Below, piece after piece: positions 11,940 through 21,105 of a stretch of 64,000 bases of DNA. Below the pieces are notes generated by a model, which did not search any database, was not told the DNA's origin, and was given only the letters and a program-made list of their open reading frames with translations. The position numbers and the translations under genes were made by a program. This DNA comes from an uncultured Clostridia bacterium (lineage in GTDB: Bacteria > Bacillota > Clostridia > TANB77 > CAG-508), in contig CANPFR010000007.1 of assembly GCA_947573445.1 (NCBI GenBank), forward strand, positions 27,976-91,975, written 5' to 3'. How positions within the stretch are numbered: position 1 is the stretch's first letter; the number at the start of each line of letters is the position of its first letter.

Positions 11940-12323
11940 ATGAATGAAGATTTTTCAAATATTCTAAACAATTTTTCTGATATTTTAAAAGAAAAAGACA
12001 TTGACTTAAACCAAATTTTAGGCGGAAATACTCCGCCTAATCATGAAAATGATGAAGATTTTTCTTTCGATATTAATACTATTTTAAAAATCAAAAATAT
12101 CATGAGCAGTATGAATAATCAAAATAGTCCAAGAAATCAACTTTTATACTCTTTAAAGCCATATTTAGAGGACACAAAAAAAGAAAAACTAGAACAATAT
12201 ATCAAGATTGCTAATCTTTTATCTGTTCTAGATTCTTTGGATGAAAAACATTCTTTTCAATTTTTCAAAGATACAAATTATGATTTTGTTTTACTTCTTA
12301 TTCTTTTTTTATTAATTTTCTAA
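11940..12323 (+). CDS. Acidic hypothetical protein with hydrophobic C-terminal tail (127 aa)
   Basis: This is an unknown protein. It starts at ATG 11940 after AAAGGAGATG. The first 80 residues are acidic and Asn-rich (NILNNFSDILKEKDIDLNQ). A helical stretch follows, and the last 15 residues are almost purely Leu/Ile/Phe (FVLLLILFLLIF), which suggests a tail anchor or a membrane-associated C-terminus. The 3' end overlaps the convergent minC gene by 12 bases, so the two transcripts collide. There is no in-frame CGG. The CGG trinucleotide at LGG is out of frame (GGC GGA). Confidence 0.65.
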   Translation: MNEDFSNILNNFSDILKEKDIDLNQILGGNTPPNHENDEDFSFDINTILKIKNIMSSMNNQNSPRNQLLYSLKPYLEDTKKEKLEQYIKIANLLSVLDSLDEKHSFQFFKDTNYDFVLLLILFLLIF

Positions 12324-12923
12324 TAATTCGATCGTTTCATTTTTGATACCAAATATCGGACATCTTCCTTCTTTTTCGGTGATTTCTTTCACTAAATTTG
12401 AAATTCGAATTTGTGTTGTTTCAATTGTATTGGCGGCTACAATTGCTTTATTATTTCCGTTTGCACCAGCATGTGCAACCCCTCTTAGTGTTCCTAGAAC
12501 AATAATATTGCCTCCTGCCACAATCTCTGCTCCAGAATTAACATCACCACAAATGACAATACTTCCAACATATTCCTCTTTCGTTCCAGAACGAATTGAA
12601 TTATAGATATACCTTGTTTCAGATATTTCCGTTTCCACTTCAAATGTCTTTTTGATAGCATGTAAGCCTAGAAAATCGGATGGTTCATCAAACTTAACAT
12701 CCACATTGATTTCTTCCACAATCATTTTTTCTATGATTTTTCTTTCTGCTTCTGTAAACAGTTTCCCTGTAACACGTATAGGAACATTGGAATTTTGATA
12801 AAATTCTTTTAATTTTGGTAATTTTTCCTGTAGTTCTTGAATAATTTGCGTGTTGTCTGCTTGTATGTTAATACTTAAGGTAATTTCTTTTGTGGTTTGT
12901 TTGATGCGTATATTGTTTAACAT
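12312..12923 (-). CDS. minC: Septum site-determining protein MinC
   Basis: A 203-residue protein of normal MinC length. The N-terminal part is the FtsZ-inhibiting alpha/beta domain. The C-terminal half is the beta-helix MinC_C domain with the typical turn sequence GDVNSGAEIVAGGNIIVLGT followed by LRGVAHAGANGN. MinC blocks FtsZ polymerisation at the poles together with MinD. It starts at ATG 12923 after AAAGGAGG. It is the last gene of the radC-mreC-mreD-mrdA-minC operon, 32 bases after mrdA. The usual following minD is absent: downstream is the convergent small gene and then the surface-protein operon, so MinD must be encoded elsewhere if present. Confidence 0.93.
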   Translation of the reverse strand: MLNNIRIKQTTKEITLSINIQADNTQIIQELQEKLPKLKEFYQNSNVPIRVTGKLFTEAERKIIEKMIVEEINVDVKFDEPSDFLGLHAIKKTFEVETEISETRYIYNSIRSGTKEEYVGSIVICGDVNSGAEIVAGGNIIVLGTLRGVAHAGANGNNKAIVAANTIETTQIRISNLVKEITEKEGRCPIFGIKNETIELLEN

Positions 12924-12955
12924 TTTGAATCCTCCTTTAAGATTTGATTTAAATT

Positions 12956-15025
12956 TTACGTGAATTGCTCCATTTCTGTTTCGGCTGACATGACCTCTTT
13001 TATTTGCTGGATATTCATTCCAAAATACTCCTCAATAATTTCTCTAACAACTTCTGCTGTATAAGAACCATGTCCACCATTTTCAACAATAACAACAACT
13101 GCAATTTCTGGATCATCAAATGGTGCATAACCTACAAACCAAGCATTTACATCACCATTCGTTGTTTCTGCTGAACCTGTTTTTCCACCTACTACAATAT
13201 CGAAATCTGAGAAAATGGAATATGCTGTTCCACCTTCATCAGTTGTAACAGATTTCATACCTTCTCGTACAGCTTTTATGGTCTCCTCACTAATTTGCAA
13301 CTCTTCTGTCTCATCTTTTTCGATGCCTAACTTTTTATCTGTAAACGCCTTGATTTCTGATTCTGGTACTTGGCTTCCATCTGACTTAATCACACTTTTG
13401 ACAATACTCAAATCAATCTTATGGCCACCATTTGCAACCATAGAAATATATTTTGCCATTTGTATTGGGGTAAAATTGTTGTAACCTTGACCAATTGCTG
13501 CCACCAATGTATCACCTACCATCCAAGATGTACCTTGACTTTCTGTAATTCTTCTATTGGCTAAAACACCAGCCCTTTCATTATATAATTCCACTCCTGT
13601 TTTTTGTCCAAGTCCAAAATACCTAGCATATTTTTCTAAGTTATCAATTCCCATTCGATTGCTTACTTCATAAAAGAAATAGTTACATGACTTCTCAATT
13701 GCTCCTGACACATTCAATGGCCCATGTCCTCTTTTATAACTATTATAATACCAACAAGCTGGATGATGAGCCGCTGGATATGGACCAGTATCATTAATCC
13801 TTTCCGTTGTATTGGTAACACCTGTTTCCAATGCGGCTATTGCAGTAATCATTTTAAACGTTGAACCTGGTGCATAAGGACTTGAAATCGTTCGGTTGTG
13901 CAACGGTGTTAATGGATCATTATTGTATTGTGCATATTTTTCACTACTGATTCCGTTGTAAAACAGTTCTGGTTCATAATCAGGATAACTTGCCATGGCT
14001 AATACTTCACCAGTTTTTACATTTGTGACGACAACTGCTCCCCCCTTGGTATCATACCTTTGAGAAAATCCTCCTGTTCGTATTTTCTCAATATTAGTTA
14101 GCAAAGCCCTTTCTGTTATTTTTTGAAGATTCGAATCTATGGTTAACACAACATCAGCACCACCAGTTGCTTCTTTGGCAGTGTATTCACCTGTAATCGT
14201 TCCATCTACTGACATATCAATTTGTTTTACACCATCTTCGCCTCTTAAATATTCCTCAAATACTTTTTCAATACCAGTTTTTCCAATCTTATCTGTATTT
14301 TTATATTCATACGTATCACCATTTTTTTCTAGCTCTTCTAAATCCTCTTTGGCAATTCTTCCCATATAACCTAAAATATGAGATGCCATACTTCCTGTAT
14401 GATATTTTCGAACTGGCTCTTTTACAATATTCACCCCTGTTAATTCCTGACTTCTTTCTTGCAACTGGATTGCACTTTCTCGTGATATTTCTTCTGCAAT
14501 AGTAATCGACTTTGTAGCAGAATATCCAATTGTTGTAATGCCATATCGGATGGTTAAAATTTTGCGAATGTCTTTTATATCATCTGTTTTAATTTTATAT
14601 TTATCTCTCATCAAATAAAAAGCTTCTTCTGCAGATGCTGTTTCTGGTATTTTATAAGCTTTTTTCCATTCTGCTAATTTTTCCTCAGATTCAAAATGAT
14701 ATTCAAATGGTTCAATACTGATTGGAAATGTATCTAAATAGCTGTCTCCATTGGTTTCTAATATCGTTGTCATCAATAAAATGGATTTGTTTAACTGTTC
14801 ATCTTCTACTTTGGTTTTGTACATTTCAAGTGAAAAGCTCATGTCTGTACTAACTAATACATTGCCATAACGGTCCACAAAACTTCCTCTGGCTGCCTCA
14901 ATCGTAGATTCTCTGGACAATCTCGTATTTGAGTTTTCTCTATATTCTTGCCCCTTTATAATTTGCAAATTGAATAATCGAATTAATATGATTACACCTA
15001 TTATATAGACAAAAACAGATAACAT
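12956..15025 (-). CDS. mrdA: Penicillin-binding protein 2, elongation-specific transpeptidase
   Basis: A class B PBP of 689 residues. It has an N-terminal membrane helix (residues 2-22), a pedestal domain, and a transpeptidase domain with the catalytic STFK at about 388-391, SCN at 446-448 and KTG at 615-617. It cross-links side-wall peptidoglycan as part of the MreCD elongasome, whose genes lie directly upstream. The start is uncertain. ATG 15025 has no ribosome site, while the upstream AGAAGGTGAG leads to an ATG whose frame closes after five codons (Met-Asn-Tyr-Lys-Ile). One extra A there would give a longer natural N-terminus. No in-frame CGG is present. Confidence 0.93.
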   Translation of the reverse strand: MLSVFVYIIGVIILIRLFNLQIIKGQEYRENSNTRLSRESTIEAARGSFVDRYGNVLVSTDMSFSLEMYKTKVEDEQLNKSILLMTTILETNGDSYLDTFPISIEPFEYHFESEEKLAEWKKAYKIPETASAEEAFYLMRDKYKIKTDDIKDIRKILTIRYGITTIGYSATKSITIAEEISRESAIQLQERSQELTGVNIVKEPVRKYHTGSMASHILGYMGRIAKEDLEELEKNGDTYEYKNTDKIGKTGIEKVFEEYLRGEDGVKQIDMSVDGTITGEYTAKEATGGADVVLTIDSNLQKITERALLTNIEKIRTGGFSQRYDTKGGAVVVTNVKTGEVLAMASYPDYEPELFYNGISSEKYAQYNNDPLTPLHNRTISSPYAPGSTFKMITAIAALETGVTNTTERINDTGPYPAAHHPACWYYNSYKRGHGPLNVSGAIEKSCNYFFYEVSNRMGIDNLEKYARYFGLGQKTGVELYNERAGVLANRRITESQGTSWMVGDTLVAAIGQGYNNFTPIQMAKYISMVANGGHKIDLSIVKSVIKSDGSQVPESEIKAFTDKKLGIEKDETEELQISEETIKAVREGMKSVTTDEGGTAYSIFSDFDIVVGGKTGSAETTNGDVNAWFVGYAPFDDPEIAVVVIVENGGHGSYTAEVVREIIEEYFGMNIQQIKEVMSAETEMEQFT

Positions 15026-15109
15026 ATTAAATCTAAAATTTAAATTTTGTAGTTCATTATTTAACTTCGTTTATCTCACCTTCTATCTAGTTAAATTTGC
15101 GTTTTTAGT

Positions 15110-15643
15110 TTAAAAATATCTTGTCAAAATATTGTTCTTTTTGAATACTCTATCCATTGTGTAGCCTGCTTTTTGAATCATTGGATAAAACAAAATCACA
15201 AGTAAAATATTATACAATACTTCAATTGATAATATTTTAGCAAAATAAATTAATTCTACCTCAAATCCCACAATCACAGAATTCAATATATAATACCCAA
15301 ATTCAAATAAAACCGTTGCCAGAGCAGACATAATGATAATTGTCATTTTATTTTCTTTGGAGAAATTTCGGTCAAAATAAGCTCCTAAATATCCTACTAG
15401 GCACAACATAATGGCTGTTATTCCAATTGTCTTACTATAAACTAAATCAACAATCAAACCACATACCACGCCAAAAGAAATTCCAACTGTGCCATTAGAA
15501 GATAAGCTAACAAATAAAATAAATATCACAAACAAATTTGGCATCACACCTGCTATTGTAAAAATTTGAAACACATTTGCTTGCAAACAAAAAATCATAA
15601 AAAATGTGATAATTAAAGCAAAAATGATCGTCGCCTTTTTCAT
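15110..15643 (-). CDS. mreD: Rod shape-determining protein MreD
   Basis: A 177-residue integral membrane protein with about five hydrophobic helices (for example IIFALIITFFMIFCLQ at the N-terminus). This is the size and pattern of MreD, the membrane partner of MreC in the elongasome. ATG 15643 follows AAAGGAG. It lies 18 bases after mreC and upstream of mrdA in the canonical order, which supports the call more strongly than sequence motifs, since MreD is poorly conserved. Confidence 0.88.
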   Translation of the reverse strand: MKKATIIFALIITFFMIFCLQANVFQIFTIAGVMPNLFVIFILFVSLSSNGTVGISFGVVCGLIVDLVYSKTIGITAIMLCLVGYLGAYFDRNFSKENKMTIIIMSALATVLFEFGYYILNSVIVGFEVELIYFAKILSIEVLYNILLVILFYPMIQKAGYTMDRVFKKNNILTRYF

Positions 15644-15661
15644 ATTTTTCTCCTTTTTCCT

Positions 15662-16477
15662 TTAATTGTTAATGACTAATACCGTATCAACCGTAGAAAA
15701 ATCTACTGCTGGTTTTATGGTTGCATAACGATCAATCACATTCGTTGTTGTGATGATTTCATCCACTGTACCAATCAAAATTCCTTTTCGATAAATTCCT
15801 CCAATTCCTGATGTATATACATTATCTCCTTGAATCAATTCTGCATCTGTTGGAATATAAGATGCTCTTAAAATTTGATTATTTTCTAATGTTCCTTTGC
15901 AAATAACACTTTGTTCTGTTGTACTAATATTACAGCTTACTGTACTAGCTGCATCGACAATGACTTGCACTTTTGCTGTGGTATCTGTTACAGATATGAT
16001 ATGACCTACTAATCCTTTATCCGCAATAACTGTCATATTAGTTTGTACACCATCATTTTTTCCTACGTTAATAATTAAATCACTGCTATAATTGCTAACA
16101 TCTCTATTGATGACATAAGCTGGAATGGTATTGTAATCTGCGTATTTTTGTGTTAAATTCATATATTCTTGTAAAGTAACATTATCTGCTTTGATGCTTT
16201 CTAGCTCACGCAATTCTGTTTCTAATTTGCTATTCGTTTCTTTTAACTCTTGATTTTCTGCTTGCAGGTTCTCAAGATTCGTAAAATACGCCGAATTTCC
16301 TTGAATTTTATATTTCAAATCAGTAAACACTCTTTGAATCGGTGTAACAACTGAATTAACTACACTTTCGAGCAATGACAATTTATCATTTTGGACGTTC
16401 GAAAGAAAAATTAATAAAATTAATATAATAGCAGTTATAATTCCACCTAAAATGTTTGATTGTTTATTTTTATTCAT
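15662..16477 (-). CDS. mreC: Rod shape-determining protein MreC
   Basis: A 271-residue protein with an N-terminal membrane helix (residues 9-26), then a coiled coil (about 60-105, NLQAENQELKETNSKLETEL), then the double beta-barrel extracellular domain with the family motifs GKNDGVQTNMTVIADKGLVG and VYTSGIGGIYRKGI. MreC links MreD and the transpeptidase into the side-wall synthesis complex. It follows radC by 42 bases. In most Firmicutes mreB sits between radC and mreC; here it is missing. Confidence 0.93.
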   Translation of the reverse strand: MNKNKQSNILGGIITAIILILLIFLSNVQNDKLSLLESVVNSVVTPIQRVFTDLKYKIQGNSAYFTNLENLQAENQELKETNSKLETELRELESIKADNVTLQEYMNLTQKYADYNTIPAYVINRDVSNYSSDLIINVGKNDGVQTNMTVIADKGLVGHIISVTDTTAKVQVIVDAASTVSCNISTTEQSVICKGTLENNQILRASYIPTDAELIQGDNVYTSGIGGIYRKGILIGTVDEIITTTNVIDRYATIKPAVDFSTVDTVLVINN

Positions 16478-16519
16478 TTTTTCATTCCTTTCTAATCGAA
16501 CACCACAGAAAAAAACTTT

Positions 16520-17200
16520 TTACATCACACTGTGATATTCTCCATCACCAATTATAATATGATCCAACAATTGGATTCCCATTAATTCACAAGATTGGCG
16601 AACTTTCTGTGTGGCTTGAATATCCTCTCTACTTGGCACAGAATTTCCACTGGGATGATTATGTACTAAAATAATTTTTGGTATTTGTAATTTGATTGGC
16701 TCTGACAAAATTTGTTTGATATCAAAAACCAATACACTGTCTTTGCCAGTTGCAATATCAAGTATCTTTTGCACAACATTTTTATTGTTAAGCAAAATAA
16801 GTTTTAATATTTCTTTTTTTTCATAACGCATTTCTTGCATGAGTAAATTAGCTACGTCTGCCTTCGTTTTGATACATATTTTACTTAAATTAATTGGCTT
16901 AGACATTCGTTTAGCAATTTCACCAATTGCTTTTAATTCTATAGCTTTCACTTTTCCAATACCACGAATTTTCATTAATTCATGTATTGAAATTTCTTGT
17001 AAAAAACGCAAATCATTTTGGGTTCTCTCTAAACTCAAATTCATTACTTGCCTTGCTAAATCCAAAGCTGTTTTTTCTTTCGTTCCTGTTTTAATAATAA
17101 TTGCCAATAACTCACTATTACTTAAAGTTTCCTCACCATAAGTCATTAATTTTTCATAAGGTCTTTCTGACATTGGCAATAATTTCATGTTAGTTGCCAT
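16520..17200 (-). CDS. radC: RadC family JAB domain protein
   Basis: A 226-residue protein of standard length. The N-terminal half holds a helix-hairpin-helix-like segment (LMKIRGIGKVKAIELKAIGE). The C-terminal JAB/MPN metalloprotease-like domain has the signature HNHPSGNSVPSREDI, with the metal-binding HxH and a downstream Asp. Despite the historical name its cellular role is unsettled. It is the first gene of the shape operon, with a good sigma-A promoter upstream (17254-17282) and ATG 17200 after GAAAGG. Confidence 0.92.
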   Translation of the reverse strand: MATNMKLLPMSERPYEKLMTYGEETLSNSELLAIIIKTGTKEKTALDLARQVMNLSLERTQNDLRFLQEISIHELMKIRGIGKVKAIELKAIGEIAKRMSKPINLSKICIKTKADVANLLMQEMRYEKKEILKLILLNNKNVVQKILDIATGKDSVLVFDIKQILSEPIKLQIPKIILVHNHPSGNSVPSREDIQATQKVRQSCELMGIQLLDHIIIGDGEYHSVM

Positions 17201-17253
17201 TTTTTTCCTTTCCGCTTAACTTATGATCCCCCCAATATAAATGATTGTAATAT

Positions 17254-17282
17254 ATTATATCGTGATAATCTATTTTTTTCAA
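17254..17282 (-). promoter_or_regulatory. Sigma-A promoter of the radC-mreCD-mrdA-minC operon
   Basis: On the minus strand, -35 TTGAAA (17277-17282), a 17-base spacer and -10 TATAAT (17254-17259), about 53 bases before the radC start. Confidence 0.7.
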
Positions 17283-17359
17283 GTAATTTTAGTACATTTT
17301 TCAAGATTTCTTAATATAATTAAAAGAAGTTGCTATTTTTTGATAAAAATTAACTTTTC

Positions 17360-17470
17360 AAACTCTAACAAGCAAAGCTTGAAGAAACTTGTTGGAAGTT
17401 ACAATTGATTGACATCAATTGTAACAACTGAAACTCTAACAAGCTAAGCTTGAAGAGTTTCAGTTTTTCC
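17360..17470 (+). ncRNA. Structured three-hairpin element ending in a U-run
   Basis: This lies between the two divergent promoters. A 24-base unit (AACTCTAACAAGCAAAGCTT and on) occurs at 17360-17383 and, with one change, at 17431-17454. Between them is a perfect 12-bp stem GTTACAATTGAT/ATCAATTGTAAC (17398-17425). The last hairpin pairs CTGAAACTCT with AGAGTTTCAG (17428-17463) and is followed by TTTTT, like an intrinsic terminator on the plus strand. There is no gene upstream on this strand. It may be a short RNA or a bidirectional insulator; this is not a known family to me. Confidence 0.4.
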
Positions 17471-17482
17471 AGAAATTTAGTA

Positions 17483-17510
17483 TTTACTTTGGGAATAAAA
17501 GTAGTATAAT
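17483..17510 (+). promoter_or_regulatory. Promoter of mecA
   Basis: -35 TTTACT (17483-17488), a 16-base spacer, -10 TATAAT (17505-17510). The Shine-Dalgarno TAGGAGG follows directly before the start. Confidence 0.65.
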
Positions 17511-17536
17511 TAAATTATGTTTAGGAGGTTTAACCT

Positions 17537-18127
17537 ATGAAAATAGAGAAACTTAATGAAAATAGAATTAGAATTACATTTAATAGTTCCGATTTGCAGG
17601 AAAATAATATTGATGTACATTCTTTTATGTCAAATTCCATTGAAAGTCAAAGTTTATTTTTGACTATGTTAGATGAGGCCGAACGCGAAGTTGGCTTTAT
17701 TACTGATAATTACAAACTTTCCATCGAAGCAATTGCACTAAGTAATGGAACTTTTATTATCACTGTTACCAGAATCGAAAAAGAAACGCTTAAATCCACA
17801 CGCGTACAGGCCCATCGAAAAAATCCTGTTACCCAAACGAATACTCTTATTTACAAATTCTCAAATTTTGATAATTTATGTAATTTCCAGAACTTTTTGT
17901 CAACCTCTTTACCTAATTTAATTGAGCCATTGTCTGGTTCAACTTCATTGTATCATTACAACCAATGTTTTTTCCTTATTTTACAAAACATTGACTCACA
18001 ATTACTTCCTAAAATTTCTGGTGCAATAAGTGAATTCGCAGTTTCTATAGAAAGTTCGGATTTAGTAATACACAAAATCAAAGAATGTGGAAAATTGGTA
18101 ACAGGAAATTTACTACATACAAACTAA
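17537..18127 (+). CDS. mecA: Adaptor protein MecA
   Basis: A 196-residue protein that begins MKIEKLNENRIRITF and contains the family core DVHSFMSNSIESQSLFLTML followed by EAEREVGF. This is the N-terminal substrate-binding domain of MecA, joined by a variable linker to the C-terminal ClpC-binding domain (residues about 100-190). MecA delivers substrates to the ClpC-ClpP protease. It is monocistronic, with its own promoter and a strong terminator at 18179-18235. Its leader (TTTAGGAGGTTTAACCTATG) resembles that of the unknown gene at 22329. Confidence 0.9.
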   Translation: MKIEKLNENRIRITFNSSDLQENNIDVHSFMSNSIESQSLFLTMLDEAEREVGFITDNYKLSIEAIALSNGTFIITVTRIEKETLKSTRVQAHRKNPVTQTNTLIYKFSNFDNLCNFQNFLSTSLPNLIEPLSGSTSLYHYNQCFFLILQNIDSQLLPKISGAISEFAVSIESSDLVIHKIKECGKLVTGNLLHTN

Positions 18128-18178
18128 AATTGTTTGTAACTATTTTTTCTCGTGTTTTATTAAAAATTTACTTAAAAA

Positions 18179-18235
18179 GAACTGTAAAAAACTCTATCTT
18201 TTCAAAATTGAGTTTTTTTACAGTTCCTTTTTATC
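18179..18235 (+). terminator. Terminator of mecA
   Basis: A long stem, GAACTGTAAAAAACTC pairing with GAGTTTTTTTACAGTTC, followed by CTTTTT. The CTGTAAAAAA arm recurs in the hairpin at 31022-31073. Confidence 0.8.
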
Positions 18236-18337
18236 ATAAAATGCCCTACCTTTTATTATAACACATTTTTGAGATTATGTCAACTTGACAAGATTATAGA
18301 AATATGCTCTCACTTGATTTTAGTGTGTCTGAAGATA

Positions 18338-19402
18338 TCACACTTCTTCACTTCCTTTTAATTTTTCTGCACGGTCAGTTGCAATCAAATTATCAATTAG
18401 TTCATCCAAATCACCATTTAGGAAATTCTCAAATTGGAATATACTCATTCCGATTCTATGATCTGTAATACGACCTTGTGGATAGTTATAGGTTCTGATT
18501 TTCTCACTTCTATCACCAGTTCCTACTTGGCTTTTCCTTTCATTCGCAACAGCTGAATCCTGTTTTTCTTTTTCAATTTCATATAACCTGGAACGTAACA
18601 TTTTCATTGCATACTCTCGGTTCTGAACCTGTGACCTTTGGGTTTGGCACTCAACCACAATTCCACTTGGTTCGTGAATTAATCTCACAGCTGACGATGT
18701 TTTATTGATGTGCTGTCCTCCTGCACCAGAGGCTCTAAATACCTCCATTTTAATATCTGCTGGATTTAATTCCACTTCTACTTCCTCTACCTCTGGCAAA
18801 ACAGCCACTGTAACTGTTGAAGTGTGTATTCTACCGCTACTTTCTGTATCAGGAACACGTTGCACACGATGCACACCACTTTCAAACTTAAATCTACTAT
18901 AAGCTCCTTTTCCAGTAATTACAAAGGTGACTTCTTTGTATCCTCCTAATTCAGTTGCATTTTCGTTAACAATATCCAACTTCCAATTTTTTCTTTCTGC
19001 ATACATCGAATACATGCGAAATAAAGTTCCCGCAAATAGAGCGGCTTCTTCGCCTCCAGCCCCTGACCTAATTTCACAAATAACGTTATTGTCATCATTT
19101 GGGTCTTTGGGAATTAAAAGAAATTTGAGCTCTTCTTCTATTTTAGGTAATTGTTCTTTCGCATCTTCCAAGTCCAAACTAGCTAATTCCTTTAGTTCTG
19201 GGTCATTCAGCATTTCTTTTGCATCTTCTAATTGTTGTTTTACTTTTTTATATTCTCTATATTTTTCCACAACATCTTCCAAACTCCCATGTTCCTTCAT
19301 CAATTTCTGCCATTCAGATTGATTTGAAATCACTTTTGGATCACTAATTAGTTGGTTTAACTCCTCGTATCTTTTCTCTACACCTTCTAACTTTTGAAAC
19401 AT
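18338..19402 (-). CDS. prfA: Peptide chain release factor 1
   Basis: RF1 recognises UAA and UAG. Codon recognition is by the PxT-type tripeptide (here PDT in [10 protein letters not shown]), and the universal GGQ hydrolysis motif is in [17 protein letters not shown]. The length, 354 residues, is normal. I choose ATG 19402 ([15 protein letters not shown]) rather than 19411, because AAAGGA abuts the first ATG and is well spaced for the second. No frameshift is present, unlike the prfB gene of many bacteria. Confidence 0.95.
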   Translation of the reverse strand: MFQKLEGVEKRYEELNQLISDPKVISNQSEWQKLMKEHGSLEDVVEKYREYKKVKQQLEDAKEMLNDPELKELASLDLEDAKEQLPKIEEELKFLLIPKDPNDDNNVICEIRSGAGGEEAALFAGTLFRMYSMYAERKNWKLDIVNENATELGGYKEVTFVITGKGAYSRFKFESGVHRVQRVPDTESSGRIHTSTVTVAVLPEVEEVEVELNPADIKMEVFRASGAGGQHINKTSSAVRLIHEPSGIVVECQTQRSQVQNREYAMKMLRSRLYEIEKEKQDSAVANERKSQVGTGDRSEKIRTYNYPQGRITDHRIGMSIFQFENFLNGDLDELIDNLIATDRAEKLKGSEEV

Positions 19403-19495
19403 TCTATTCATTCCTTTCTAACAATTCAAAAAGGGTAAAATAAGTACACCCCCTTTAGATTTGTTCAATTTTAAAATATTATACACCATTTTTCT

Positions 19496-21094
19496 CTATT
19501 TTTCAAGGTTTATTAAGTGATATTCTATTTTTAATTCCTTTAAAACCTCTTCCTCTCGATTTGTACATGTAAAAATAATGATTTGGTTGTTATAATTTTT
19601 GTCTTGCAAATAACACATCATATTTTTTAGACGCTCTTTGTCAAAATAAGCAAAAGTTTCATCCAATAAAATTGGTACATTTTCATTCGAAATCTCAGCT
19701 AAAATGCTTAGTCGAAGTGCCAAATACATTTCATCAATCGTTCCCAAACTCAATCGTTCAACTGGCATATATGCTCCATTTTCAACTTCTATTAGCAATC
19801 CTTTTTCATCATTTACTGAAACATTGGTATATTTTCCATTGGTTAAATTGGTAGTAATTTCGCATAATTTTCGTTCAAATTGGGGACTTAAGTTATGTTT
19901 TATTTCATCATATGCCTTTTCTAAACATTCTTTTGCAATTTCATACGATACCTGTAACGAAAGCAATTCTTCTTTGATACGCTCTTGTTCAGCTAATGTT
20001 TCTTCGACTCTTGCAAGTTCCTCCAATTTTTCATCTACATTCGCTTTTTCCGTTTCTAGAATACGACTTTTTAGCTTTAAATCATTTATATTGTTATCAA
20101 TATTTTCCATTTCCTTCTCTATTTTACGAAAATCCAATTTTAAATTTTGAGAATTTGACTTTTGTTTTATTTTAACAATCATAAAAATATCTATAACTAC
20201 CCCTATAATTGGCAAAATTCCAATCATAAATGATTTAAAAATCGTTCCTAATATAACTGCCAAAACAACCAAAAACATAGCTACAAAAACACAAATTTTT
20301 AATTGAAACCCAGCTTTCATCACTTTTATCTCATCTTCTTGAAATATGTTTTTTTGTTGTTTTAGTATTTCTTTCTTCTCTTGTAATTCGAGTAACTCTG
20401 ATGCAATATATTCTTTTTGTATGTCTTGGTTATTTACCTTTTCCTGATACGATTTTAGCTGATTTTTTTCCGTTAGCAAACCTCTAATATTACCTTCCAC
20501 AACATTTATTGGTTTCTGTTTGGTTCGTTCACTTCCAATTCTTTCATTTTGCGATTTATTTAATTTTTCCATGGATTTTTTAAATGATATATGATCATCT
20601 CCAGACGAGACTAAATTGCTAATTTTTTGTACCATATCATTTGTATCTGTCTTTCCAAGTTTTACTTGCTGTTGCCCAATAATTGCTGTATTACAAAATG
20701 AAGTTTCATCTATTCCAATTTGCTCTTCAAAAAATGGGATGCCTTTTGATTTGTCCATTTTAAACTCTTTTGAAATATCTTCATTCGCATAATAAATCAC
20801 AGGATTTTTCTTTTTGAAATCGCGAAAAACTTCATATTTTTTTCCATCTTCTAAACGATATTTCATTTTCCCAGAAAATGCAGTATCATCCCAAGGTTTA
20901 TATTGGTCAAAATCAGATATATTTTTGCCATTTTTCGTTTTAGCTACTCCATATAACATAGCTTCTATGAACTTCAATATTGTGGATTTTCCACTTTCAT
21001 TACCACCATAGACAAGATTAATTCCATCTTTAAACTCAATTTCTTTTTCCTTTATTTTGCCAAATCCATTTACTTTTATTTCATCAATTCTCAA
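19496..21094 (-). CDS. SbcC/YhaN-like ATPase
   Basis: A 532-residue SMC-like ATPase. Walker A is GGNESGKST near residues 30-38 and a Q-loop-like segment is AIIGQQQVKLGK. A central coiled coil is interrupted by two membrane helices around residues 265-305, as in B. subtilis YhaN. The C-terminal signature/Walker B region is LSLGTIDEMYLALRLS followed by PILLDETFAYFD. It starts at TTG 21094 after GAGGTG. The gene follows a SbcD-like nuclease by 11 bases, so together they probably form a membrane-associated nuclease-ATPase acting on DNA ends. Confidence 0.85.
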   Translation of the reverse strand: MRIDEIKVNGFGKIKEKEIEFKDGINLVYGGNESGKSTILKFIEAMLYGVAKTKNGKNISDFDQYKPWDDTAFSGKMKYRLEDGKKYEVFRDFKKKNPVIYYANEDISKEFKMDKSKGIPFFEEQIGIDETSFCNTAIIGQQQVKLGKTDTNDMVQKISNLVSSGDDHISFKKSMEKLNKSQNERIGSERTKQKPINVVEGNIRGLLTEKNQLKSYQEKVNNQDIQKEYIASELLELQEKKEILKQQKNIFQEDEIKVMKAGFQLKICVFVAMFLVVLAVILGTIFKSFMIGILPIIGVVIDIFMIVKIKQKSNSQNLKLDFRKIEKEMENIDNNINDLKLKSRILETEKANVDEKLEELARVEETLAEQERIKEELLSLQVSYEIAKECLEKAYDEIKHNLSPQFERKLCEITTNLTNGKYTNVSVNDEKGLLIEVENGAYMPVERLSLGTIDEMYLALRLSILAEISNENVPILLDETFAYFDKERLKNMMCYLQDKNYNNQIIIFTCTNREEEVLKELKIEYHLINLEK

Positions 21095-21105
21095 TTTTTC
21101 ACCTC

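Noticed and set aside
18338..19402. prfB-type programmed frameshift
   Set aside because: The gene is prfA (RF1), continuous, with a PDT recognition motif and no internal TGA.
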